Positions 8,314 to 18,600 of a stretch of DNA of 64,000 bases are shown piece by piece. This DNA is from a virus. The stretch's first letter is position 1. Every line of letters begins with the position of its first letter. The DNA is taken from IMG/VR virus record IMGVR_UViG_3300021599_001395, positions 86,388-150,387 of that record; one strand, given 5' to 3'. The notes under the pieces are model-generated. The model was not told the DNA's origin and searched no databases. It saw only the letters and a program-made list of their open reading frames with translations. A program made the position numbers and the translations under genes.

Positions 8314-9276
8314 TTAAGGTATAATAGGGCTGGGTGGTGGTGTTGTTAAGTCTTCAATTGTTTTATTAAATCCTCCATGATCACCCATTCTATAATCACG
8401 ACCATGACATAAAAAGAAAATACCACTACTCATCCAATCTTGGATTGTATCTCCAATCGTATTAATTCCGTCATAATTATTTATGGTGTTACCGGTATAA
8501 AAATTTATTAAGTTATCTAATCCGGTTGAATTTCCGATTGTACCCACTTCAAAAATTCCAATCTCAATTAAACTACTAAATTTAGTTGGATCTAGAGTTT
8601 TTAACAATTGAATTTTTTCTTTAAATCCATTGTTACATGAAGAATATTTGTATACCACACCATCTATTTCTTCATCAGGTGGAATTGCATTTGATATCCC
8701 GACAGTGGGAATGTAATCCAATAAATATGTTTGTGCCGACATAGCGTAGTTTATACAACAACCTGTTAAGGCATTTATATACGTTTTATCATTTGGAACT
8801 GAAGCAGTCTCAAACATTGATAGGTACGTGTAAGTGTTACCTATATAATAAAAATCATTACATGGTGGACAAATTAGACATGATTGTGATTGACCCAAAC
8901 CATTACTTAAAAATACATCGGTAAGCCAATCTATCGGATTTGTTAAACTTGGTTCTAGTGATGGATTTTCATCTAATTCGATTATTGATTTTAATGTCAA
9001 ATCAAAAATAAAATCAAATGGATTTATTGGTTGGCAATATTCAATGTCATGTGCCTTAACTTTAATTAATATATTTCCACATTCTTCACACGAAAGTTTT
9101 AGAAAATAATGTTGTAAAGTATTCGATCCGAGTACTAAATCTGTTATTTCAAAAGTATGTTCAAATGAATTTGTAACATTGGTTGCAATCAAATTAACCG
9201 TTGTACTTGATGTTAATCCGGAGTATATATCGAACGCTTGTCCTGTTGGTACTAAATTTATTGTTGTTTTAAACAT
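8314..9276 (-). CDS. Hypothetical tail-region protein with fibronectin-like N-terminus, 320 aa
   Basis: The N-terminal 90 residues (FKTTINLVPTGQAFDIYSG, then strands ending in LKLSCEECGNILIKVKA) look like a small beta-sandwich related to the start of the vWA tail protein upstream in the operon direction. The C-terminal part contains CLICPPCNDFYYIGNTYTY and mixed helix and strand, ending in a Pro-rich tail. No catalytic motif was recognised. Genes on both sides encode modular Cys-rich tail proteins, so a fibre or baseplate accessory role is inferred. Confidence 0.55.
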   Translation of the reverse strand: MFKTTINLVPTGQAFDIYSGLTSSTTVNLIATNVTNSFEHTFEITDLVLGSNTLQHYFLKLSCEECGNILIKVKAHDIEYCQPINPFDFIFDLTLKSIIELDENPSLEPSLTNPIDWLTDVFLSNGLGQSQSCLICPPCNDFYYIGNTYTYLSMFETASVPNDKTYINALTGCCINYAMSAQTYLLDYIPTVGISNAIPPDEEIDGVVYKYSSCNNGFKEKIQLLKTLDPTKFSSLIEIGIFEVGTIGNSTGLDNLINFYTGNTINNYDGINTIGDTIQDWMSSGIFFLCHGRDYRMGDHGGFNKTIEDLTTPPPSPIIP

Positions 9277-9294
9277 ATCATATTTTTTATTTTA

Positions 9295-10242
9295 TTAACA
9301 AGTACCTCCACTGTAATTAATATTACATGGTATACCTGTTGTATATATTTGTAAATCAGAAAATGAGAATAATGTTGTTGGCCAAGTTTTACTACATACC
9401 AATGTCTCTGATGGTGATCCAAAAGTACCTGATGGTATAACAACATCTTGAGATGTGTCATCACAACAATCTGTTATTGTAACAATTTTTGTTGATCCTG
9501 CGTTATATATCCTGAAAGATCTACATTCACTTGAACAATCAAAAGTGGGTATTGATGGTTGTGAATTATAAATAATCTGTGCACTTCCAGTAAGATCATA
9601 AACTCTATTATTACTTACCCATCTACCAATTGATTGTGTTGATGTGACATAATTCGTACATAAACACAATGGATAAAATAAAGCATCACAAGGATTACTT
9701 GGGTCTCCACAAAGAACAAGTGGATTTGAATAATTCACTGGTATACCTAAAGATGATGAATTTATTAATAGTTGTTGATTATTAGATATGGCCCCTGATG
9801 GTATACATACGTTACCCTCAATAAAAACGGCATTATTTAACCATGGTAACCCATTCCCTGTACCTAAAGATGCGGTATTAGAAAGAAGTAACCCAACTTG
9901 ACCACATTCAAATGATGATGGACAATTAACAGATGGTACAACCGGTGGTGGTGGTGTTATTGTTGGTGTACTAGTAGGTGTCGGTGTTGCCGTAGGTGTT
10001 GGTGTACTGGTGGGGGTTGGTGTTGATGTTGGTACAGGTAAATTATTGGGTATTTCTAATGTACATTGTTTTTCAATACTAGAAAAATATATAACATACG
10101 TACCAAACACATAATTACTAATATATGTGTACGGTAATACTTGTGATCCTAAATTAAAAGTACCGCCAGTATCGGGGAAAAAAGTTATTTCTCCTGTTTC
10201 CCCCTCATAATTTTGTGTTTTTATTATTATTTCTTGTATCAT
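9295..10242 (-). CDS. Modular tail protein with PDTGGTFNLG domain and PTPTST linker, 315 aa
   Basis: Three parts are visible. Residues 1-65 form a small domain (NYEGETGEITFFPDTGGTFN then an aromatic-rich strand) shared with the next protein in the block. Residues 70-94 are a PTPTST/PTPTAT linker. The remainder is Cys-containing and ends with a module (RIYNAGSTKIVTITDCCDD, then VVIPSGTFG and LVCSK) also present twice in the 1533-aa protein. This looks like an attachment domain joined to a display domain by a flexible, possibly glycosylated linker. The function is inferred from architecture and location. Confidence 0.6.
   Translation of the reverse strand: MIQEIIIKTQNYEGETGEITFFPDTGGTFNLGSQVLPYTYISNYVFGTYVIYFSSIEKQCTLEIPNNLPVPTSTPTPTSTPTPTATPTPTSTPTITPPPPVVPSVNCPSSFECGQVGLLLSNTASLGTGNGLPWLNNAVFIEGNVCIPSGAISNNQQLLINSSSLGIPVNYSNPLVLCGDPSNPCDALFYPLCLCTNYVTSTQSIGRWVSNNRVYDLTGSAQIIYNSQPSIPTFDCSSECRSFRIYNAGSTKIVTITDCCDDTSQDVVIPSGTFGSPSETLVCSKTWPTTLFSFSDLQIYTTGIPCNINYSGGTC
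9960..10033 (-). repeat. PTPTST-encoding tandem repeat (copy 2 of 4 loci)
   Basis: A short array of about four 18-bp-like units encodes the Pro-Thr linker of the 315-aa tail protein. Confidence 0.8.
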
Positions 10243-10271
10243 CTTTTATTAAATACCTAAAATTATTTTTT

Positions 10272-12611
10272 TTATGGACAACTAAAAGTATTTAATATCA
10301 CACCACCACTATCAACTTGTATTGCTAATCGTGATGTTCCAGAACAAAAAGTTGTCGAATTAACAATAACTATCCAATTTCCACCACCATCAGACGGAGC
10401 GGTTAATCCCGGGTCATCATACATTATCATACCAGCACTAAATACAGGTATGTCTCTATAAAAAGCTCTTGCACATGTTGATCCCGCAGCACAAGCCAAT
10501 CCCGATGTGGAATAAGTACTCACATTTCCGGCGAACACATATGAACTTGGTGGTGTACTACTAACCGTAGGAGTTGAGGTACTAGTTGGTGTTGGTGTAC
10601 TAGTAGGAGTTGGTGTACTAGTTGATGTAGGTGTTGGTGTTGCAGTAGGAGTTGGAGTACTAGTCGATGTAGGTGTTGGTGTTGCAGTAGGAGTTGGAGT
10701 ACTAGTCGATGTAGGTGTTGGTGTTGGTATTATAAATGATCCACACTGTTGTAATATACCAGATGATCCCGAATATATTACACCTATAGTGTAAGTGTCG
10801 GATGGTAATCCCGAAAAAGTGTCATGGAAATAATTCGTATTAAAAGGTGAACTATATACATCTTGATCGATAATTGTTCCTGATGAATTTAATGCACATA
10901 CAATTATTTGTGTTATTGATGGATTATTTTTTACAGAATTTTCAATACCAACTTCATAACCAAACTCTGTTGAATTTATATCACTTTGTATTGTAAAAGG
11001 ACAATTTAATGTATATGTTATTGGGCAACCTGAAGTTGGGTCCACACTAAAAAATGGTGCAACATAGTCGGGATCACCAACTGTATTATTTTTAATTTCA
11101 CCTGTTGGGGTATTTGTGTTTATGTCATATTTTTCAAGTGTGTCAACTATTACATCACCCGTGTTTTCCAATCCGGTAACCGCGTTATTGTAAAAAACAA
11201 CACTACCTTCACTTCTGTCTACTATTACTCCTCCCCAACCTACTGTGGGACCAGGACTTACTGACATTAAACTATTTGTCCCGTATTCATTTGTAACTTG
11301 TTCAATACCGGATAGATAATAATTAGGTATCAATCTTTTTATTTCATATGTGTCTCTATCAATTTCATAAGTTTGATATATTACAGTTGCATCTCCATTC
11401 ACATTATTAATTAATTGAGTTGCTATGTATAACTTACCGCTAACGGGATCTAAATTAAAAGTATAAACACCAACATCTTTACCTTGTAATCTTTTATTAA
11501 AAATAATTGTTGTTACAATTGTTGCTCCCGTATTTGTTGAATTTGGATTTAAAACCCACATTCTTCTTCCACCAATATCACTTACATAAACTTTGTTTTT
11601 TTCTATGTCATAAAATAGATATTGCCAATATCTACCAGATCCACCGGGAACTGAGGTAGATGATCCTGGTAATGTTATATAGGTTATAAAATTGAAATTA
11701 TCATCAAAAACACCGATATTACCAACTGTACCTGAACCCGAAGTTGACGTTACCCATAAATATGTTTGAGAGATCCCTGTACCAATTTCACGTGCAGTTG
11801 GTGCCCCTCCAACAAAATAAGTGTTTAGTTGAGTATTTCTTGGTATTATTGTTTTTGGTAAAGAAGGATTTTCTCTATTTATTCTTATTAAATCACCTGT
11901 TGGTGTTATTCCTGAAAGTGAACCGCCTCTAATGTCACCATATATAAAATTTTCTGAAACGTAAAGAAAATTTCTTTCGAATATATTATCACTACCGTAT
12001 GATATTTGTGTTATGGTGTTTCCGGTTGTGTCATAAATGATCATTCCTGTTATAATAGTATCAGTTGGTAACGTATTAAGTGGCGTTTGATTTGTACCTG
12101 TAAAATATATTCTCTTGTATGTTTTATCAAAAGTGCTAATATACAATGCAGGTGCTCTCAACCAACTTACATCACCAGTTGCACCAGTGATAAATGTTAC
12201 ATTTGATACGGATGTAGATGCTGTGGTTGGTGTAAACCAATATATATTACCCCTAAGATTGTCATCCGCGTCTGCAACCCAAACTCTATTTGTATCATCG
12301 TCATACCAAACATAAGATGGTGATGATATACCAGATAGTGAATTAGTGATTAAAAAGTTTGCACTTTGTTCACATGTGAAATCTAAAATTCTCCAAGCAA
12401 GTTCGGGTGACGTATCTATTAAAGTTGACGAACATGTTATACCAAAACCAGAAAAATATAAAAAATATGTACCATAGGGATACGTTGACTCATATTGATA
12501 AGGTATAACATGTGAACCTAAATTAAATGTTCCGCCGGTATCTGGATTAAATGTTATCTCCGCAACTTGGCCATTATAATTTTCACTTGTTAATGTAACA
12601 TTATATTTCAT
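10272..12611 (-). CDS. Modular tail protein with beta-propeller-like core and PTPTST linker, 779 aa
   Basis: Residues 1-60 repeat the NYNGQVAEITFNPDTGGTFN domain of the 315-aa protein. Residues 70-500 contain repeats such as VWYDDDTNRVWVADADDN, YDIEKNKVYVSDIGGRRMW and DPVSGKLYIATQL, the strand pattern of NHL/YVTN-type beta-propellers. A further beta domain follows, then a PTPTST linker (about 626-682) and a C-terminal Cys-containing domain of about 95 residues. Propellers often bind ligands or glycans, so a receptor-binding or adhesion role is plausible but unproven. It lies directly downstream of the giant 2329-aa gene. Confidence 0.6.
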   Translation of the reverse strand: MKYNVTLTSENYNGQVAEITFNPDTGGTFNLGSHVIPYQYESTYPYGTYFLYFSGFGITCSSTLIDTSPELAWRILDFTCEQSANFLITNSLSGISSPSYVWYDDDTNRVWVADADDNLRGNIYWFTPTTASTSVSNVTFITGATGDVSWLRAPALYISTFDKTYKRIYFTGTNQTPLNTLPTDTIITGMIIYDTTGNTITQISYGSDNIFERNFLYVSENFIYGDIRGGSLSGITPTGDLIRINRENPSLPKTIIPRNTQLNTYFVGGAPTAREIGTGISQTYLWVTSTSGSGTVGNIGVFDDNFNFITYITLPGSSTSVPGGSGRYWQYLFYDIEKNKVYVSDIGGRRMWVLNPNSTNTGATIVTTIIFNKRLQGKDVGVYTFNLDPVSGKLYIATQLINNVNGDATVIYQTYEIDRDTYEIKRLIPNYYLSGIEQVTNEYGTNSLMSVSPGPTVGWGGVIVDRSEGSVVFYNNAVTGLENTGDVIVDTLEKYDINTNTPTGEIKNNTVGDPDYVAPFFSVDPTSGCPITYTLNCPFTIQSDINSTEFGYEVGIENSVKNNPSITQIIVCALNSSGTIIDQDVYSSPFNTNYFHDTFSGLPSDTYTIGVIYSGSSGILQQCGSFIIPTPTPTSTSTPTPTATPTPTSTSTPTPTATPTPTSTSTPTPTSTPTPTSTSTPTVSSTPPSSYVFAGNVSTYSTSGLACAAGSTCARAFYRDIPVFSAGMIMYDDPGLTAPSDGGGNWIVIVNSTTFCSGTSRLAIQVDSGGVILNTFSCP
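10566..10734 (-). repeat. PTPTST-encoding tandem repeat (copy 3 of 4 loci)
   Basis: About nine units; two adjacent blocks containing a GGTGTTGGTGTTGCAGTAGG segment are identical, indicating recent duplication. Confidence 0.85.
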
Positions 12612-12636
12612 TATACCTAAATATATTTTTTTTAAT

Positions 12637-15600
12637 TTATGTTGTAAAGTTTAAACATATTTCATAATATGAACCGAGGTGGAACAACGGATCATCAGTT
12701 GTAAAATCAATAAACAATGTGTGTGTTGTTCCTGCCGATAAGAAATATGGTCCAGGTACAATGATATTCTGAATAACAGGACCCATTGTACATCCTTGAT
12801 TCAAGTCTTGTGATGTTGCAGATGCTAACAATGTTCCATCAAGATAGAAAGCTATGTTTTCATAACCCGTATCTTGTAATTCGGCTAAACCACTAAAACT
12901 TAAGTGTAAATAAGTATCAACCGGACCTACTGTTATTGTTGCAGTTGCGGTACCATTTTGTGTTATATCACACGTACCACCACAGTTTAATGAATCCGCA
13001 ATATTAAATCTAACACATAAATTATTTGGTGATACTACCCACTCAGCCGTTTCGCAACCCGTGACTCCTGACGTATTCTTAGTTGTTGTCCATATTAAAC
13101 CAGATACAGGTAATGTTCCTGTTGGCGTAGATGTACTAGTAGGTGTTGGTGTAGATGTACTAGTAGGTGTTGGCGTACTAGTAGAAGTAGGTGTTGGTGT
13201 AGATGTACTAGTAGGTGTTGGCGTACTAGTAGGTGTTGGCGTACTAGTAGAAGTAGGTGTTGGCGTACTAGTTTCAGTTGGTGTTGGTGAAGGTGTTGGG
13301 GTTGGAGTTGCGGTAGGTGTTGGTGTGGGTGCTAATTGTAACTCAGCGGTACAACACTCTGGTATTTGTGATGCACCGTAAACCACTAATGACGGAATTG
13401 TTTGTATTAATGTTGGTGTATGTGGATATGTTAAAGGTATATTATATATTTTACCATCCACGTTCGCAACATATAATGAACCATTATCTTGGAATATTCC
13501 ATATGGTGTTGTGGCAGTTGTATTTAAATCTGAACTTGTTTCAAATAAACCTGTATTATAATCATATTGAACTAAAAATACACCACCTAATTTTGTTATT
13601 GTTATTAAAATTTTATTATTTGTAGTAAACATTATATCTCCGGCAATTGACTCAGTTGGTAGTAATGAAAATATTACATTTACCGTAGCCACAGAATTAC
13701 TTACGTCTATTTCTATGATTTCCCACAAACCAGATATACCATTGTATGATGATGACAATAATTTAGTATCATTTATTGCACATAATCCAGCACCAATATT
13801 TATTCCACTTGGTAAAGATACAATCCTATTAAATGTTGTCGACCAAGGATTAGTACTTATATCCCATTCATATATAAAGGAATTATATAACCACATCTTA
13901 TTTAATGTGTGAGCAATATCTGCGGAAAATATAAATGTACCTAAATTGGTTTTAGTGTTTGAAGAATAATCATAATAATAAACATCATTAGAATCATCAT
14001 TAATTAAAACACTACATTCAGGTAATATTAGATTTGATGGTATTGAACATTCACCTACTGATGAGATTCCAGATAATGGTAATGTGGAACTCGTGTTACC
14101 AGTCCAAATGTATGTATCATTAGAAACAGGATATTCACTATTGTTACCTAAGTAACCATATATTTGACCGCCAACTGTATTTGTGAAAAGGTCATAAGTT
14201 TCCCTATGTTCCCATATAGTTGTACCACTATTCCAAACAACATATGTAATAAAACCAGGAATAGAAAGACTAATTAACATATAATTAATTTTACCATCAT
14301 AATATGTGTAAGATTGTCCACTAAAAATAAAATTAGAACTGTTTCCGGAAGTTAAATAAAAGCATAATTCAGGTAAACAATCATTTAACTGTGAATTTAC
14401 TAAACCAAATTGATCTTCAATACGAATCCAATTTTCTGTCGGTTCATTTGTTGGTGTGTCAAGGTTAACATTTAAATAACTTAAAACACCATATACAGTA
14501 TCGGGTATTTTGTTTACAACATCATAATTAGAATAGTTTTCCCATCTTGTTGTACCACTATTCCAAACAACAACACCGAATGGATAAGTCATGCCTGTTC
14601 CTGTATTTGTGTAACCTAAACTATAGTAGTACTTACCATCATGGTATCCTGCAGGGTATCTAAGATTAACATTAGATCCCATATTACCAAAAGTTTCACC
14701 AGGGTCGTATGTAAAACATACTTGTGGTGGACAATCATTTACTGTTGTAATGTACGCTCCAAGTTCAGGATTATAATCATAAACCCATTGATATTGTGAA
14801 CTACTAATTGGTGTGTTTCCACTATAATTTAAATACGAATATAATGTTCCTGATGTTCCGACATTTACGTCAAAGTTTTCCCAATTTTCCCATCTAGTTG
14901 TGCCACTGTTCCATATCAAATAATATGGGAAATTTACATCAGTAGATTTATAATAATTTCTATTGTTATACACACCAAATATTTCGTAGATATATGAAGT
15001 ATATTGTGTTGTTGATGAGTATGTTCCTATTAAACAAATGTCACTACATATTTCATCACTACAATCATCCGGTAATTGTTGTGTTGGTGGTATACAATTT
15101 CCACTAATTGAATTTATTATTTGGTAACTTGCAGATGGTAAATCAATAATATTCCAAGAATATGATCCTTCAACGATTGGTAAATTTGGATTTTCATTAT
15201 ATTGGTACAATGTACCTGAATTTAATGATGATCTATATTCCCATCTATTATTATTTATCGACCAAGAAACATAATAAACAAACGTATCGTTTTTAGGACT
15301 AAAAATATATGATGGTTTTTCATTAACGATAACCCCCGGACTAACTGTTACAAATTCAGGGTTAGAAAACGCTTCGGCAGCAATTTCAAAACATATAGTT
15401 GGTTCGGTAAAATATTCTGTAGGGCAATCTTCAATATCACTATAGAATTGTTGTGGACAATCTTCTATTAAATTAGAAACATGTGTTTGATATTTGTGTT
15501 GTAGTAATACTTGATGACTATCGTTACCATTAAATATTATTAAATCTTCACCGACAGGTACATCTCTACCAGAAGTTTCAAAATTAAAATTATAATACAT

Positions 15601-18600
15601 ATTTGGTTCACAGTAATCAAGATCTACCGCAATAACCTCAATAGGAAAACCATCGACATTCAATAAGAAATCACCATAATTTTCATAATAATCTTTTGGA
15701 TATGGACAACATGGTTCTGGTGGTGTTTCTCCGGGTAATTGTAAATGTTCAGGTATTCTCTCATCAAGGAAATAATCTGTTTTAGTTACAATACCTCCAT
15801 CAACTATTTTGTTTGTATATACTCTTAATTTTGTTGTTGGTAAAACTTCAATAACTGTTGTTGTATTATTTACTGTTCTTCCCGTTATTAAACTTTTCTT
15901 AACAGATCCAAGACATTCTATACTTTTTACTTCATTATAATCATATTGAAAAGTAAAGGCATATCCATATAGATAAGCAAGTTTAAAATCTTGATATGAG
16001 AAATTACATGGTTTATATGTTGCGGTTAATAAAATATCACCAACAACAACGTCCTCAACATTTGTTATTTCAATATCACCAAAATTAATATAATGTACTA
16101 TTGCGTTGTAATCTATTGTACCGTTTTCTATTTGAATTATTGGAAACTGTCCAACAATTTTTAAAACTTTACTATCAGACAATAATCCATAATCATAAGA
16201 TGGTTCATATTTTAATCTTGGTACGAATATACAGTCAATAAAATTATCACAAAATGTGACCGCTGTTTGTGAAGAAATTAATGTTTCACCACTACAAGGT
16301 AGTGAACATCCACTCATATATGTATTGATAACAAATTGTTGATAATATTCTTTAGACTCATTATGTTCATATTTTTTCTGAAATCCGTCTATTGATATTT
16401 TTGTCTCACAATTAGCAGCATCTAAAAAATTTAATTCTATTTTTTTACTAAGAGAAGCACCTGATATAGATATTTTACAATTATCAACTTCACCAAATTT
16501 AATTCCTGTACTTGTTGTTCCAGTTTTACCTGTGATAAACATACAATCAGAGTGGTAATAAGTAGAAGAACCAAAACCACCTTTTTGTATACCAACATTA
16601 TTTTTAAGTACAATATCTAAATCAATAATAGGACAATAGTCTGTTTGACACTCTGTTGTATTTACATTAATATCTAAATCATTATTACATATTGGATTTA
16701 TTGGTGTATATTCAGTGTCAAATCTATATATAAAATAATCTTCAACAGAACAATCATTAAAATCATATTTTATTGATGTGAATCTAACTTTTTCTTTACC
16801 GTCAATATCGGTGAAAAATTCAAAAGTTAACTTTGGTTTATATTCCCATGTGTATGTTGAATTAGGTTGTTGTAGAAAAGGTTCGTAATTTTCATATCCC
16901 GCAGTATATCCCGTTGTAAATTTATTTACAACATTTTCAACCAACCCAGATAATGCAACCACCCAAAGTTCTTTTATTTTATCGACATCGGGATCTACAA
17001 ATTCTTTATAGTCACATATCAAAGGCAATGCCGTTGTACCGCTATCAGGTAAAATTGTACAACCAGTCATTGGCATTGGATTAAATAATTTAGCACTGTT
17101 ACTTGTATTTGTTGTCCCACTAACAAGTACACAATAAGGGTGTCCAGAAAACACATATCCATCAATTTCTATTATTGGACAATATGTTACCCCTGTTATA
17201 TTGATTAATCCTCTAAAATTTTCTTCTTCACCTAATATTGTTTCTAAATCTTCATTTATCGCATCACCAAAATTTGGGTATAAATTCTCAACTATTGTTT
17301 TTGGTTGACATCCTAAATTATATTTATATTTTGGTCTACCAAAAAAGTTATTATCTATTAAATTACCTCCTGTCCATAATGTAGTTGCGGGAATTACTTG
17401 ATCAAGTATTTGCATCCAATATGGACTCATTCGTTGTATAAACTCATGTGAATCAATATAATTATAAGAAGTAAAACCAGTGCTAGTGAAATAAGATGTG
17501 TAAACATCCTCGAGTGCAATGTAATTTTTCTTATATCTTATAACGTGGGAATTTTTTAATTGGGAATGTAATGTCTTTTCTAAAAATTCCGCAAATGTGA
17601 CACCTGTTTGTGGATATAATGTATTTGAACCGAATGTTAATAATAAATCTCTAGATTTTCTCCAAATATCATAATCGATCGCCCTACTTGGTGATAAGTA
17701 GACTTCAATATTTTTTCTATTTAAAACATAAGATGAATTTCCATCATAGAAACTGGCCTTAACGTTATCTATTTCAGAATCCAAACCATATCCAGTATCT
17801 AATCCTGGTAATGTTCTAAAAACGTCAAAATATTCTTCACCATAAGAATATGGTTTTGCCTTTGTTTTAATCGTTTTTGTTCTACCTGTTAAAATAGAAT
17901 TTTCTTCATCAAGTATATCGGGTGTTCTATGTTTTAAAGTCATATCATACCATCCCGAACCTTTCTGAAAAAATATATCACTTATTGGATCAAATGCTCT
18001 TCTAGGTAATCCGGTTTTTTCATCAACAGGATAACCCTCTCTATTAAATGTTGTTAATCCTTGTTCTATATTTTTTGTATAAAGATATGTTGTTGGTGAA
18101 AATAATGCTGTCGTTAAAAATTTACTTCTTTGTAAAACATCATAGATATCATTTTCGAGGTCACTAGAATTTGGCATTGATGTGACTCTGTAAATATATT
18201 CATCAATTCTTATTAAAGGTTCAGGTGCACCCAAAAATCTTAGAAAGAAATGTATCGATGATCTAGTTCCTTTTGATTTATATAGATAGGCTAAATTAAC
18301 TAATAGTCTTCTATAGAATTCATATTCGGCTTCAATTAAATTTTTACCAATACTTTGTGATGAATAGTTAGATCTACTTCTACTATACAATGCACTATCT
18401 AATGTATCTTCATCAAATAAACTAACAGTGGTCAAACCTAAATTTTCCGCTAAATTCTTAAGTAGAATATCGGGTAAATTATTTATACCATCATAACTTA
18501 CATTTCTCATGTAAGCGATGTTGTCTATATATTTCTTTATTTTATCAAAACTTTGTCCATATAATTGAAAAACACTTTCTGCCTTTTTTTCATCAGAATC

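Noticed and set aside
13120-13332. Regular repeats that look like a CRISPR or minisatellite array
   Set aside because: The repeats stay in frame within a long ORF, have no unique spacers, and encode a Pro-Thr linker; no cas gene is present.
13061-13381. Plus-strand ORF rich in VGVGV inside the giant tail gene
   Set aside because: It is only the antisense reading of the PTPTST repeat. Similar Val-Gly ORFs opposite the other arrays are rejected for the same reason.
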